Assembly (NCBI RefSeq): GCF_014635325.1
Contig: NZ_BMCT01000002.1
Span: forward strand, 1-64,000
Reading direction: 5' to 3'
Origin: Azorhizobium oxalatiphilum
GTDB lineage: Bacteria > Pseudomonadota > Alphaproteobacteria > Rhizobiales > Xanthobacteraceae
Length of the DNA stretch: 64,000 nucleotides
Every line of letters starts with the position of its first letter. The first letter of the stretch is position 1. A program made the translations under genes and the position numbers. This document shows, piece by piece, positions 34,501 through 43,254 of this stretch. The notes under the pieces were generated by a model. It saw only the letters and a list, made by a program, of their open reading frames with translations, made no database searches and was not told the origin of the DNA.

Positions 34501-35298
34501 TCAATAATAGACCACGCCCGGCTGGCCGCCGCCGACCGGGATGAAATCCCCCGTGATCGACACGCTGCGCGGGGAGGCGAGGAAGGCGATGACGTCGGCG
34601 ATCTCGTCGGCATGGACCAGCCGCCCGAGGATGTTGGCCGCCCGGCGGCGCTCGGCATCTTCGAAGCTCACGCCGAGGCGCGCGGCTTCCTGTGCGAGCT
34701 GATGGTCGGTGGGCTCGGTGCGGGTCTGGCCCGGATGCACGCCCGTCACATTGATGCCGTGCGGCCCCAGTTCGTCCGCCAGATTCTTGGTCAGGGCCAC
34801 CACGCTCACATTGCGAATGGTGCGGGTGATCGACAGGGTGGAGCGCGCGCCGAGGCCGCTGATGTTGATGATGCGGCCCCAGCCCTGCCGGATCATCAGC
34901 GGGCTGATGGCCCGCGCGGTGCGCAGATAGCCCACCAGCTTCACGTCGATGTCGCTGTAAAAATTCTCGTCCGTCGTGCCGGCGAGGCCGGGATGCCCCG
35001 CGCCCACCTGCTGGTTGGAGGCGGAATTGACGAGGATGTCGGCGCCGCCCAGTTCGTCCTCTGCCCGCTGCGCGAGGGCGCGGACCGCCGCATCGTCGCG
35101 GACATCGGTGGGGACGGGGATGGCCTTGACGCCATATTCGGCGGTGATCGCCTGCGCGGCAGCGGCCAGCACCTCCGCATCCCGCGCCGCCAGCACCAGA
35201 TCCACGCCCTCGGCGGCGAGTGCCCGCGCGGCGGAGAGCCCGATGCCCTTGCTGCCGCCGGAGATGACGGCCCGTTTGCCCTTGAGTTGCAGGTCCAT
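34501..35298 (-). CDS. Short-chain dehydrogenase-like protein lacking the catalytic Tyr and Lys
   Basis: 265 residues with an SDR Rossmann fold: AVISGGSKGIGLSAARALAAEG, a modified NNAG region (LVNSASNQ, about 89-96) and the C-terminal GGGQPGV. The active-site Ser147 (NISG) is kept, but the place of the YxxxK pair reads Arg159 and Asn163 (SITRTIRNVSVVALTK). Either the enzyme uses another mechanism or it is a non-redox SDR-fold protein; a specific subfamily with this RTxRN pattern may exist. It has a good Shine-Dalgarno (GAGGACACC). It is divergent from the transporter operon starting at 35595. Confidence 0.82.
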   Translation of the reverse strand: MDLQLKGKRAVISGGSKGIGLSAARALAAEGVDLVLAARDAEVLAAAAQAITAEYGVKAIPVPTDVRDDAAVRALAQRAEDELGGADILVNSASNQQVGAGHPGLAGTTDENFYSDIDVKLVGYLRTARAISPLMIRQGWGRIINISGLGARSTLSITRTIRNVSVVALTKNLADELGPHGINVTGVHPGQTRTEPTDHQLAQEAARLGVSFEDAERRRAANILGRLVHADEIADVIAFLASPRSVSITGDFIPVGGGQPGVVYY

Positions 35299-35594
35299 GG
35301 TGTCCTCGTGCCTCGCTGTTCGCGGCGCGGCGTGAGACCGCCGGACCGTTGATCCGGCTGGCGCTGAGAGCAGGGATGCCGCAGCCGGGGAGGGCGAAAG
35401 GAGCCTGCGGCGATCATTTTGTCAATTAAATCTATTGTATTAGTTTTATATGCAGTGCAGTCTTTGGACAACGCCCGTATCCGGGCACTCCGGTGCGCTG
35501 CTCACCCGGCCCCTTCCTTGCGAGCGTGGCCACACGCCGGCTCTCTCCGGTCGCCCGGCGCGGCCTTCCTGCTGTCTCCCATGTGGCGGTTTGC
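35299..35594. promoter_or_regulatory. Divergent promoter region, SDR and SsuCBA operon
   Basis: A sharply AT-rich stretch (35415-35452) carries TGTCAATTAAATCTATTG from 35420 and lies between divergent genes. TGTCAAT is shared with the promoter at 59906-60087. The rest is GC-rich and shows no convincing gene or hairpin. Confidence 0.5.
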
Positions 35595-36464
35595 ATGACG
35601 ATCGATTCCCTTGCGGCCCCGTCCGCCGTGCCCCTTGCCTCCTCCGGATGGATTGCGCTGCGGCCGGCCGCCCGCAGCGCCGGATCTTCCGGCCGCTTCC
35701 GGGGCGCGGACGCGACGCGGCTGCTGCTGCCGGTCGGTCTGCTGCTGCTCTGGCAGGGGGCCTGCTCGTTCGGCTACATCGGCCCGCGCACGCTGGAATC
35801 CCCGCTGACCGTCGCCCGCACCCTCGTGGAACTGACGGTGTCGGGCGTGCTGTGGGAGAGCCTTGTCGCCTCGTTCAACCGCGCTTTCGCCGGCTTCGTG
35901 ATCGGCGGCGGGCTGGGCCTGCTGCTGGGTATCATCGCCGGCCTGTCGCGGGCAGGCGAGCGCGCCTATGACGCGCTGCTGCAGATGCTGCGCATGGTGC
36001 CGTTTCTGGCGGTCATCCCTTTGTTCGTCATCTGGTTCGGCGTGGACGAGGAGCCGAAAATCCTCCTCATCGCGCTCGCGTGCATCTTTCCGGTCTATCT
36101 CAACACCTTCTCGGGCGTGCGCAATGTTGACCCCAAGCTCATCGAGGCCGCCACCGTCTTCGGCATGAGCCGCACCGCCATCGCGACCCAGATCGTCGCG
36201 CCCATGGCCTTGCCCTCCATCATGGTCGGCGTCCGCTATGCCATGGGCGTGGCGCTGCTGTCGCTGGTGGCCGCCGAGCAGGTGAATGCCACGTCCGGCA
36301 TCGGCTATCTGGCGCTCAATCCGCGCGCTTCGCTGCGCACCGACATCATCCTCGGCGTGGTGCTGCTCTATTCCGTGCTCGGCCTGCTGGTCGATCTGCT
36401 CCTGCGCACGGCGCAGGGCTACCTGCTGCCGTGGCATCGCACGGTGATCGAGAAGGCACGCTGA
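35595..36464 (+). CDS. Sulfonate/taurine-type ABC transporter permease (SsuC-like)
   Basis: 289 residues, about six helices, with the EAA-loop region MSRTAIATQIVAPMALPSIM following VDPKLIEAATVFG, as in SsuC/TauC/NrtB permeases. Start ATG 35595 (MTIDSLAAP) was chosen over a frame opening at 35493, whose extra N-terminus is unlike the family. It is the first gene of a C-B-A operon and is closely similar to the permease at 52948-53823, so the two operons are paralogous. Confidence 0.88.
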   Translation: MTIDSLAAPSAVPLASSGWIALRPAARSAGSSGRFRGADATRLLLPVGLLLLWQGACSFGYIGPRTLESPLTVARTLVELTVSGVLWESLVASFNRAFAGFVIGGGLGLLLGIIAGLSRAGERAYDALLQMLRMVPFLAVIPLFVIWFGVDEEPKILLIALACIFPVYLNTFSGVRNVDPKLIEAATVFGMSRTAIATQIVAPMALPSIMVGVRYAMGVALLSLVAAEQVNATSGIGYLALNPRASLRTDIILGVVLLYSVLGLLVDLLLRTAQGYLLPWHRTVIEKAR

Positions 36465-36465
36465 C

Positions 36466-37260
36466 ATGCCCCCTGCCATCCTCTCCTTCCCGAAATCCGC
36501 TCCCCGCCCGCTCGCGGAGGATGCGGTCCGCCTGACGGGGGCGACCAAGGGCTTTGGACAGAAGACCCTGTTCGAGGGGCTCGCCCTCACCATCCGGCGC
36601 GGCGAGTTCGTCGCTCTGCTCGGCGCATCGGGCTCCGGCAAGACGACGCTGCTGCGCGTCCTGCTGGGCCTCGACAGTCTCGATGCCGGATCCGGCGAAG
36701 TCACCGCGCCGCGTGCCGCCGTCTTTCAGGAGCCGCGCCTCGTGCCTTCCCAGCGGGTGTGGCGCAATGTGCTGATGGGCGTGCCGCGCGCCCGGCAGAG
36801 CCGGCGGCTGGCGCTGGATGCGCTGTCGGAAGTCGGCCTCGGCGCCAGCGCGGATGCGTGGCCCGTCACCCTTTCCGGCGGCGAGGCGCAGCGGGTAGCG
36901 CTCGCCCGCGCGCTGGTGCTGGAGCCGGCGCTGCTGCTGCTGGACGAGCCGTTCGCGGCCCTCGATGCGCTGACCCGCCTGAAAATGCAGGATCTGGTCC
37001 GCCGCCTCTGCGACCGCCATACGCCGGGCACGCTGCTCGTGACCCATGACGTGGACGAGGCGGTGCGTCTTGCCGACCGCGTGCTGGTGCTGCGGGACCG
37101 GCGGATCACGCTGGACGCCACCGTGGGCGAGGCCCGCGAGGGCAGCACGCCCGCCGGCGCCCGCCTGCGCGCGCAGCTCTATTCCGAACTCGGCGTCGAC
37201 ACTTTCGTGCCGGGCGCGGCCGATCACGCGCCGCACGCGCCCGGCGGCGCGCAGGCCTGA
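36466..37260 (+). CDS. Sulfonate/taurine-type ABC transporter ATPase (SsuB-like)
   Basis: 264 residues. Seen: Walker A GASGSGKTTLL, FQEPRLVPSQRVWRNVLMG, signature LSGGEAQRVALARAL, Walker B LLLLDEPFAALDAL, and VTHDVDEAVRLADRV, the usual set of NitT/TauT-type ATPases. It starts one base after the permease stop and powers the SsuC-like channel. The C-terminus carries a His/Ala/Pro-rich tail. Confidence 0.9.
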   Translation: MPPAILSFPKSAPRPLAEDAVRLTGATKGFGQKTLFEGLALTIRRGEFVALLGASGSGKTTLLRVLLGLDSLDAGSGEVTAPRAAVFQEPRLVPSQRVWRNVLMGVPRARQSRRLALDALSEVGLGASADAWPVTLSGGEAQRVALARALVLEPALLLLDEPFAALDALTRLKMQDLVRRLCDRHTPGTLLVTHDVDEAVRLADRVLVLRDRRITLDATVGEAREGSTPAGARLRAQLYSELGVDTFVPGAADHAPHAPGGAQA

Positions 37261-37313
37261 CCTTTCTTCCCCGAGATCCTCCCCCCGATCTTCCCTCAGA
37301 CAAGGATATCGTG

Positions 37314-38384
37314 ATGACTGCCCCGACCTTCCGTCTCTCCCGCCGCCGGGCGCTTGGCCTCGCGCTCGGCAGCATCGCGGCTGCCCATGCCGGCGCAGCG
37401 ATCCGCCCGGCCGTGGCGGCCCCGCCGGTGGATCTCAATGGCGTGACGCTGCGCATCGGCATCTTCGAGGACGTCACCCGGGACGCCATCGAGGCCACCG
37501 ATTTCCTGAAGGGCACGCCCTACAAGATCCAGTGGGCGCGCCTGAACGGCGCCGGCCCCACCGTGCAGGCGCTGGGCGGCAACGCCATCGACATTTCGTG
37601 GGGCCTCAGCGACACCGCGCCGGCGAAAGCCTCGTCGGAGGACCGCCAGAACTGGACGGCGGAGAACGCACCCCTGAAGGTGATCGCGCTGCTCAAGCCG
37701 ATCGACTCGCAGAACTTCTCCAACTCCCTGATCGCCGCGCACAAGAGCACCGGCATCAAGTCGCTGGCCGACCTGAAGGGCAAGACCTATGCCTTCAACG
37801 AAGGCGGCAACATCCACGCGCTGGCGTTGCTGGGGCTGGCCAATGCCGGCTTGACGCTGAAGGACGTCCAGCCGCGCCTGCTGACCTATGACGCGACCTC
37901 GACAGCGCTGATCGCGGGTGCCGTCAATGCCGCTCCGGTGTCGCGGGCGCGCGTGGCCGATGCGCTCGCCGACGGCACGCTGGTGGAACTGGTGCGCGAC
38001 ATCGACGTGGGCTTTCCCGGCTATGTCTCGGTGACGGCGCGCACGGCAGCCCTGAACGATCCCAGGCTGGAAGCGGCCATCGGCGATTTCCTCGGTCGCC
38101 TCGCGCGCTATCTGCAATGGGCTTCCACTCGGCAGGAAGAGACCGCCAAATCCTATGTGAAGACGCAGCAGCTGAACGAAAAGGATGCGCTCTTCGCCGC
38201 GCGGAGCAAGACCGTCACGCTGATCCCGGTCAATCCGGGCAGCGAGGGCTATGACAAGGAGATCGTCGCCACCAGGCTGCTGGCGGAGGCGGGCTTCTAT
38301 CCGCGCCCGGTGGACTTCGCCACAGTGATCGATGCCCGCTTCACCGACGCCATCGTGAGCGGCAACAAGGCGACCACGAACTGA
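37314..38384 (+). CDS. Sulfonate-type ABC transporter substrate-binding protein (SsuA-like)
   Basis: 356 residues with an Arg-rich export signal (LSRRRALGLALGSIAAAHAG, Tat-like) and an SsuA/TauA fold: TDFLKGTPYKIQWARLNGAG, GNAIDISWGLSDTAPAKA, and SLADLKGKTYAFNEGGN. ATG 37314 with AAGGA seven bases upstream is preferred over GTG 37311. It completes a permease-ATPase-binding protein operon for an organosulfur compound. It is the same subgroup as the binding protein at 51111-52130. Confidence 0.87.
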   Translation: MTAPTFRLSRRRALGLALGSIAAAHAGAAIRPAVAAPPVDLNGVTLRIGIFEDVTRDAIEATDFLKGTPYKIQWARLNGAGPTVQALGGNAIDISWGLSDTAPAKASSEDRQNWTAENAPLKVIALLKPIDSQNFSNSLIAAHKSTGIKSLADLKGKTYAFNEGGNIHALALLGLANAGLTLKDVQPRLLTYDATSTALIAGAVNAAPVSRARVADALADGTLVELVRDIDVGFPGYVSVTARTAALNDPRLEAAIGDFLGRLARYLQWASTRQEETAKSYVKTQQLNEKDALFAARSKTVTLIPVNPGSEGYDKEIVATRLLAEAGFYPRPVDFATVIDARFTDAIVSGNKATTN

Positions 38385-38413
38385 GCATCGACTGTTCGGT
38401 GTCAGGGACAGCA

Positions 38414-38444
38414 GGCCGTGGGACGCGATCCGCATCCCACGGCC
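38414..38444. terminator. Bidirectional terminator between convergent transporter operons
   Basis: GGCCGTGGGA (38414-38423) and TCCCACGGCC (38435-38444) form a perfect stem with an 11-base loop; the plus strand continues CTGTTCTTCC. It lies between the stops of the SsuA-like gene and the leftward permease gene. Confidence 0.65.
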
Positions 38445-38459
38445 CTGTTCTTCCGGAGA

Positions 38460-39281
38460 TCAGCGGCCGGGCGAAACCCGCTCCACCAGCGCGCGGGCCA
38501 GCGCATCCAGCGCGAAGCCGATGATGCCGATGACGAGAATGGTGGCCATCAGGTCCGGATAGGCGAGGCGGTCGCGGGCATCGAGGATGGAATAGCCGAG
38601 GCCGGCGGAGACACCGAGCATCTCGCAGGGCACCAGCACGATCCACGCGATGCCGATGGCCAGTCGCACGCCGGTGAGCACATGGCCAAGAACCGCCGGC
38701 AGGATGACGCGCGACAGCGTCTCCCAGCCCGTGGCGGCAAGGCTGCGCGAGAGCAGGAGCCATTGCGGATCGATCTGCCGCACGCCGGCCGCCGTGGACA
38801 GCAGGATGGGCCACACGGTGGCGAAGGCGAGCAGGAAATAGATGGGCGCATCGCCGACCCCGAGCACCATCACCGCGATGGGCATCCAGGACAGCGGCGA
38901 GATCATGCGCAGGAACTGGAAGGCGGGTGTGGTGGCCGCTTCCGCCTGCCGCGAGGCGCCCACCAGCAGGCCCACCGGCACCCCCACCGCCAGCGCGATG
39001 CCAAGCCCCACCAGCACCCGCTTGAGGCTGACGAAGATGTGCAGGGGCAAATCGGAATGGAACACCAGATCCCACAAGGCGGGGAGGGCTGTGGAGGGCG
39101 AGAATTTCTGTGCGAAGCTGCCCGGACGGGCGAGCACATCCGAACCGAGCCACCACAGCAGCAGCAGAATGACGAGGCCCACGCCGCCCAGAAGCAGGCG
39201 GCCCGCCCCCGAGGTGGTGCGGGCGGCTTTCCGGGGCGCGGTCATCGGCGGGCTGCGGGGCGGCTCGGTTCGTGCGTTCAC
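38460..39281 (-). CDS. Sulfonate/nitrate-type ABC transporter permease (SsuC/NrtB-like)
   Basis: 273 residues with about six helices and GWETLSRVILPAVLGHVLTG, the binding-protein-dependent permease loop, then GIAWIVLVPCEMLG. The GTG start at 39281 overlaps the stop of the binding-protein gene (GTGA) and has GGAAG upstream; an ATG at 39245 would shorten it by twelve residues. It is the last gene of the leftward operon CMD, ACAD-like, ATPase, binding protein, permease. Confidence 0.83.
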   Translation of the reverse strand: MNARTEPPRSPPMTAPRKAARTTSGAGRLLLGGVGLVILLLLWWLGSDVLARPGSFAQKFSPSTALPALWDLVFHSDLPLHIFVSLKRVLVGLGIALAVGVPVGLLVGASRQAEAATTPAFQFLRMISPLSWMPIAVMVLGVGDAPIYFLLAFATVWPILLSTAAGVRQIDPQWLLLSRSLAATGWETLSRVILPAVLGHVLTGVRLAIGIAWIVLVPCEMLGVSAGLGYSILDARDRLAYPDLMATILVIGIIGFALDALARALVERVSPGR

Positions 39282-40465
39282 GCGGAGATCACTTCCGTGC
39301 GGGTGAAGCTCTCGGGCAGGCCGAAGGCGGCAAGGCCGCCATTCTGCGCCAGCGCGGCCTTCACGAAGCGGTCGTCCACCAGATCCTTCGCGGCAAACGC
39401 CGGGTCCAGTGCATCGAGGAAGGCGCGGTTGCCTTCCACCAGCGTGCCCTTGAGGCGCGTCACCAGTTCCTCCGTGTAGCTGGGGAAGGGATAGGGCTGG
39501 AAGTCGATGCGCTTCTCGCGCCATTCCGGATTGCGGATGGCGCCGGAGGCCACATAGGCGCTCTCGTCAGACGGGGCGGGATCGAGCACGCGCCTGAGCA
39601 CCTCGACGCTGTGCGGGGTGTATTTGTTGGGATTGTCCTTGGAGAGCAGTTCGGCCGTCTCGCCCCGGTTCGTACGGGTCCAGGCCTGCGCCTTTACCAT
39701 GGCGTTGACCACCTTCTGCGACCATTCCGGGCGCTCGTTGAGGTCCTTCTCCTGCATGAAGACCACGCAGCAGGCATGGTCCTTCCACACATCGCCGGTG
39801 AAGCGCAGCACGCGGCCCACCTTCAGCACCTCGGCGGCGGCATTGAAGGGCTCGGCCACGATGTAACCCGCGATCTGGTTGGCGGCGAGCGCGGGCACCA
39901 TGTCGGCGGGCGCCATGATGGCGAGGTTCACCTCGTTGGCGGCGGGCGCGCCGGTCTTCTTCGATACCGGCGTCAGGCCGTTCTCGCGCAGCAGGGTCTG
40001 CAGCACCACATTGTGGATCGAGTACCAGAAGGGGATGGCGACGGTCTTGCCGCCGAGATCCTTCACCGACTGGATGTCCGGGCCCACCGAGAGGCCCGAA
40101 CCCGCCGTGTGGTTCCACGCCACCACCTTGGCCGGGGCCTTGCTGCCGTAGCGCGCCCACACGGTGATGGGCGAGAGCAGGTGCACCACGTTCACCTGCC
40201 CGGAGAGGAAGGCTTCCACGATCTGCGCCCAGCTGCGGAACAGCACCGGCTTCTCGGCCTTGAGGCCCTCGGCTTCATAAAAGCCCTTGCCGTGGGCCAC
40301 GAGGAGCGGGGTTGCGTCGGTGATCGGCAGGTAGCCCACGCGCACCGGGGCGTCCGGCTCCTGCGCCCGCGCGGCACCCGCGCTGATGAAGGGCGCGGCG
40401 CCGGTGGCGGTGAGCAAAGCGGACAGCCGCATCACGTCGCGGCGCGAGAAGAAATCTTCGTTCAT
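39278..40465 (-). CDS. Nitrate/sulfonate-type ABC transporter substrate-binding protein (NrtA/SsuA-like), Tat-exported
   Basis: 395 residues. The N-terminus FFSRRDVMRLSALLTATGAA is a twin-arginine signal. The mature part is an NMT1/NrtA-like fold: VRVGYLPITDATPLLVAHGKGFYEAEGL, LSGQVNVVHLLSP and ANQIAGYIVAEPFNAAAE. The family binds nitrate, bicarbonate, taurine or other sulfonates; the context favours an organosulfur ligand. It starts 13 bases after the ATPase gene and is longer than the two SsuA-like proteins in the window. Confidence 0.86.
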   Translation of the reverse strand: MNEDFFSRRDVMRLSALLTATGAAPFISAGAARAQEPDAPVRVGYLPITDATPLLVAHGKGFYEAEGLKAEKPVLFRSWAQIVEAFLSGQVNVVHLLSPITVWARYGSKAPAKVVAWNHTAGSGLSVGPDIQSVKDLGGKTVAIPFWYSIHNVVLQTLLRENGLTPVSKKTGAPAANEVNLAIMAPADMVPALAANQIAGYIVAEPFNAAAEVLKVGRVLRFTGDVWKDHACCVVFMQEKDLNERPEWSQKVVNAMVKAQAWTRTNRGETAELLSKDNPNKYTPHSVEVLRRVLDPAPSDESAYVASGAIRNPEWREKRIDFQPYPFPSYTEELVTRLKGTLVEGNRAFLDALDPAFAAKDLVDDRFVKAALAQNGGLAAFGLPESFTRTEVISA

Positions 40466-40478
40466 GGTGTTCCCCCGA

Positions 40479-41252
40479 TCAATGGTCGCGAATGGCGGCC
40501 CGCAGCGTGGTCAGTATCTCCACGCGCAGGGCGCCGAGTTCCGCGAGAAAGGCCCCTCGCGGCTTGGGCAGTGCGATGCGCCACTGGCCGATCTCCCGCC
40601 CCGGCGTCCCGCCCAGCAGGATCACCCGGTCGGCCACCAGCAGCGCCTCGTCGATGTCATGGGTCACGAGCACGGCGGCGGTGCCGAAATCGGCCACCAC
40701 CTTCAGCAGCAGATCCTGCATCTCGGCGCGCGTCACCTCGTCCAGCGCGCCGAACGGCTCGTCCAGCAGCAGCACCTGCGGCTTGCGGGCAAGGCAGCGG
40801 GCCAGCGCCGCGCGCTGCGCCATGCCGCCGGACAAGGCCGCCGGCTTGAGGCGGCGGGCGTGATCGAGGCCGACTTCCGCGATGGCGGTGTCCACGCGCT
40901 GGCGGCGCTCCTCCCGCGAGAGCTTCGGCTGGCGCTTGAAATCGAGTCCGAAGGCGACGTTGCGCTCCAGATCGAGCCAGGGCAGCAGGCCGGGGCTCTG
41001 GAAGGCCAGCGCAAGCCGGGGATGCACGGTGGTGACGGGAACGCCGTCCATGCTCACGCGCCCGCTGTCGGGCGGCTGGAGGCCGGCCAGAACGCGCAGC
41101 AGGCTGGACTTGCCGACGCCGGAGGGGCCGAGCAAAGCGACCACCTCACCGGCGGCAAGATCGAGCGAGAAGTCGGCCAGAACCGGCCGCTCCGCGCCGG
41201 CATAGCGCAGGAAGATGTCTTCGGCCGTGAGGGCGGACGCAGGCATGCTCAT
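40479..41252 (-). CDS. Sulfonate/nitrate-type ABC transporter ATPase
   Basis: 257 residues. Seen: Walker A GPSGVGKSSLLRVLAGL, AFQSPGLLPWLDLERNV, signature LSGGMAQRAALARCL, Walker B VLLLDEPFGALDEV and LVTHDIDEALLVADRV. The start ATG overlaps the stop of the acyl-CoA-dehydrogenase-like gene (ATGA), so an enzyme and a transporter subunit are translationally coupled. It serves the permease and binding protein downstream. Confidence 0.88.
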   Translation of the reverse strand: MSMPASALTAEDIFLRYAGAERPVLADFSLDLAAGEVVALLGPSGVGKSSLLRVLAGLQPPDSGRVSMDGVPVTTVHPRLALAFQSPGLLPWLDLERNVAFGLDFKRQPKLSREERRQRVDTAIAEVGLDHARRLKPAALSGGMAQRAALARCLARKPQVLLLDEPFGALDEVTRAEMQDLLLKVVADFGTAAVLVTHDIDEALLVADRVILLGGTPGREIGQWRIALPKPRGAFLAELGALRVEILTTLRAAIRDH

Positions 41253-42343
41253 GCCGCGCTCTCGCGCTGCTTGGCGAGCGCGGATTTCAGCTGCACGAGG
41301 CTGGGGGTAATGACGGGAATGAAGGCGGCCTCGCGGTTGCGGCGGGCGAAGTCGCGGCCGGGGCCGGCCAGATAGGCCCGGCCGCCGAGCGCCTGAAGTT
41401 CGAGGCTGACCGCTTCGGCCACCACGTCCGCCAGCGCGATGCGCAGCTCGAACAGGCCGGAGGCATCGGCCTCGAAGCTGCGGGCGTTGAGGCCGGCCGT
41501 CAGCGCGTTGGTGGCGGCCTCCAGCCTCTGGGTGGCGGACTGGATGGGGGCGGCGAGGATGCCGCGTCCGGTGCCTGCCGCCAGCCGCGCCTCGTTTAGC
41601 GCCCGCCGGGCAAGACCGATGGACAGGCCGCATTGCAGGCCCACAAAGGCCGGGCGCACGCGCGGCAGCCATTCGCGGGCATTGGCGGAGATGATGCGGT
41701 CCGGCCCGATGGGCACCTGCTCAAGATCAAGCGCCGCCGTGCTGGTGGCGCGCAGGCCCATGAGTTCCAGATCGGGTGTGCGGGTGAGGCCGGCATCGTC
41801 ATGGGCGAAGCTGGCGACGAAGCAGCCGCCGTCGGGTCCATCCACCGCCGCCGCCACGTGGAAGGCGGCGGAGCGCAGGTTCGTCACCCACGGCATCCTG
41901 CCATCGACGGCAAGGCCACCGCCTTCCGCCTGCGCGGTGAGCTGCATCGGCTCGATGCCGGCCAGGTGCTTCATGGCATTGGACAGGCCGGTGGCGCCCG
42001 CAAGGGAGCCGTCCAGCAAGGCTGGCATCAGGGCCTCGCGCAGGCCCGCATTGGGGCTCTGGAGCAGATACTCGATATAGGTCCGATGCCCCCACAGCAC
42101 GAAGGCGGCGGCGAGCGAATGCGTCGCCGCCTCGGCCAGCACGGCGATGGCGTCAATGATCGTGCCCCCGCTGCCGCCGAGCGCCTGCGGCACGCCGATG
42201 GCGGGCAGGCCGGCCTGCGCCAGCCGGGGCAGGAGGTCCGGGGCGAGCGCCGTCTCGGTGTCGAGCGCGTGCGCCTGCGCGGCCAGCCAGCCGGCGCAGG
42301 CGGGGTCGAAATCCGTCGGGGCGGCGGGGGCGGGCGTGGTCAT
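41249..42343 (-). CDS. Acyl-CoA dehydrogenase-family flavoprotein
   Basis: 364 residues of the acyl-CoA dehydrogenase fold: an N-terminal helical domain with GLPAIGVPQALGGSGG, a middle beta-domain (ATGLSNAMKHLAG, then LRATSTAALDLEQVPI) and a C-terminal helical domain (LQALGGRAYLAGPGRDFARRNREAAFIP). It is shorter and more divergent than the DszC-like proteins at 48477 and 60088. It may be a flavin-dependent oxygenase or desaturase for the imported compound. It overlaps genes on both sides (ATGA), between an AhpD-like protein and a transporter ATPase. Confidence 0.8.
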   Translation of the reverse strand: MTTPAPAAPTDFDPACAGWLAAQAHALDTETALAPDLLPRLAQAGLPAIGVPQALGGSGGTIIDAIAVLAEAATHSLAAAFVLWGHRTYIEYLLQSPNAGLREALMPALLDGSLAGATGLSNAMKHLAGIEPMQLTAQAEGGGLAVDGRMPWVTNLRSAAFHVAAAVDGPDGGCFVASFAHDDAGLTRTPDLELMGLRATSTAALDLEQVPIGPDRIISANAREWLPRVRPAFVGLQCGLSIGLARRALNEARLAAGTGRGILAAPIQSATQRLEAATNALTAGLNARSFEADASGLFELRIALADVVAEAVSLELQALGGRAYLAGPGRDFARRNREAAFIPVITPSLVQLKSALAKQRESAA

Positions 42344-42915
42344 TCGGCGGCTGCCGTCTTGGACGCCGGCTCCCAGCGGAAGGCAGCCAACTGCTCGTTC
42401 AGCGGCGGCTGGCCGAGATTGTTAGCGAAGTTGCACAGCGTCGCGAGGCTGACGCCCAGCACCACCTCCAGCGCCTGCTGGTCGTCGAAGCCGGCGGCCT
42501 TGAAGGTGGCGAGAGCGGCGTCCGGCACCGCACCGCGATGGGCGATCACCGCCTCGGTGAAGCGCGCCACCGCATCCAGACGCGCATCCGGCACGGGCGC
42601 CTTTTCCCGCAGGGCTTCGATGGTCTCGCCCGGCAAGTTGGCCTTCTTCTGGGCGATGGCGGTGTGGCCGGCCACGCAGAAGCCGCAGCCATGGGTGGCG
42701 GCTGCGGTGATCTGGACCGCCTCCCGCTCGGGCAGGGTGAGGGAGGCCCGGCCATTGATCCCGGACACGGTCAGATAGGTCTCCAGGGCGACCGGCGCGT
42801 TCGCCAGCACGCGCAGAAGGTTCGGCAGAAAGCCGTTGTTCTTCTCGGCCGTCGCGAGCGCCTCGCGGGCAGCTTCCGGAGCGTCATCTGGGGTGCGAAG
42901 GGGCAGACGGGACAT
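42340..42915 (-). CDS. AhpD-like carboxymuconolactone decarboxylase-family protein
   Basis: 191 residues of the peroxidase-related CMD family. The redox motif Cys77-Gly-Phe-Cys80 with His84 (HGCGFCVAGH) matches the CxxCxxxH of AhpD, which reduces peroxides or peroxiredoxin partners. It is the first gene of a leftward operon (42915-38460). A second AhpD-like protein at 47729 has the same three residues at the same positions and ends the divergent operon. Confidence 0.83.
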   Translation of the reverse strand: MSRLPLRTPDDAPEAAREALATAEKNNGFLPNLLRVLANAPVALETYLTVSGINGRASLTLPEREAVQITAAATHGCGFCVAGHTAIAQKKANLPGETIEALREKAPVPDARLDAVARFTEAVIAHRGAVPDAALATFKAAGFDDQQALEVVLGVSLATLCNFANNLGQPPLNEQLAAFRWEPASKTAAAE

Positions 42916-43254
42916 GTCATTCTCTCACGGCTGTTTCGGGTTCTGATATAAATCCGAAAAATTCTGTGACAAGTAACGTTCATTCCACATGGCTGCGTGA
43001 AATGCGTGTTGTGCGTGGCGGACACGTGAAATCGCCCCTTGGACGGCAGCCGGAAGTGAACGCGCGCATGGGTTCTCCGGCGAGTGCCATTAAACGACAT
43101 TCAGAAATTGTTGTTTAAAATTAATTCCATAAAAATAGTTGACTAAGTTATCGGCGCGCTGCAAGAGGCGTTCACACCGACGCAAAGTGTGCGTCCCGTC
43201 GTCCCGCGATCTGCCTGTGCGAGGTCGCTGCGGTGTGCCCGGAGCTTTACCGAA
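42916..43254. promoter_or_regulatory. Divergent promoter region, AhpD-like operon and LivKGFHM operon
   Basis: Two AT-rich stretches, 42945-42985 (GATATAAATCCGAAAAATTC) and 43096-43150 (ATTGTTGTTTAAAATTAATT, then CCATAAAAATAGTTGACTAA), probably hold the left- and rightward promoters. The TGTCTATCGATTT motif found elsewhere in the island was not seen here. GGAG at 43241-43244 precedes the livK-like start. Confidence 0.5.
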
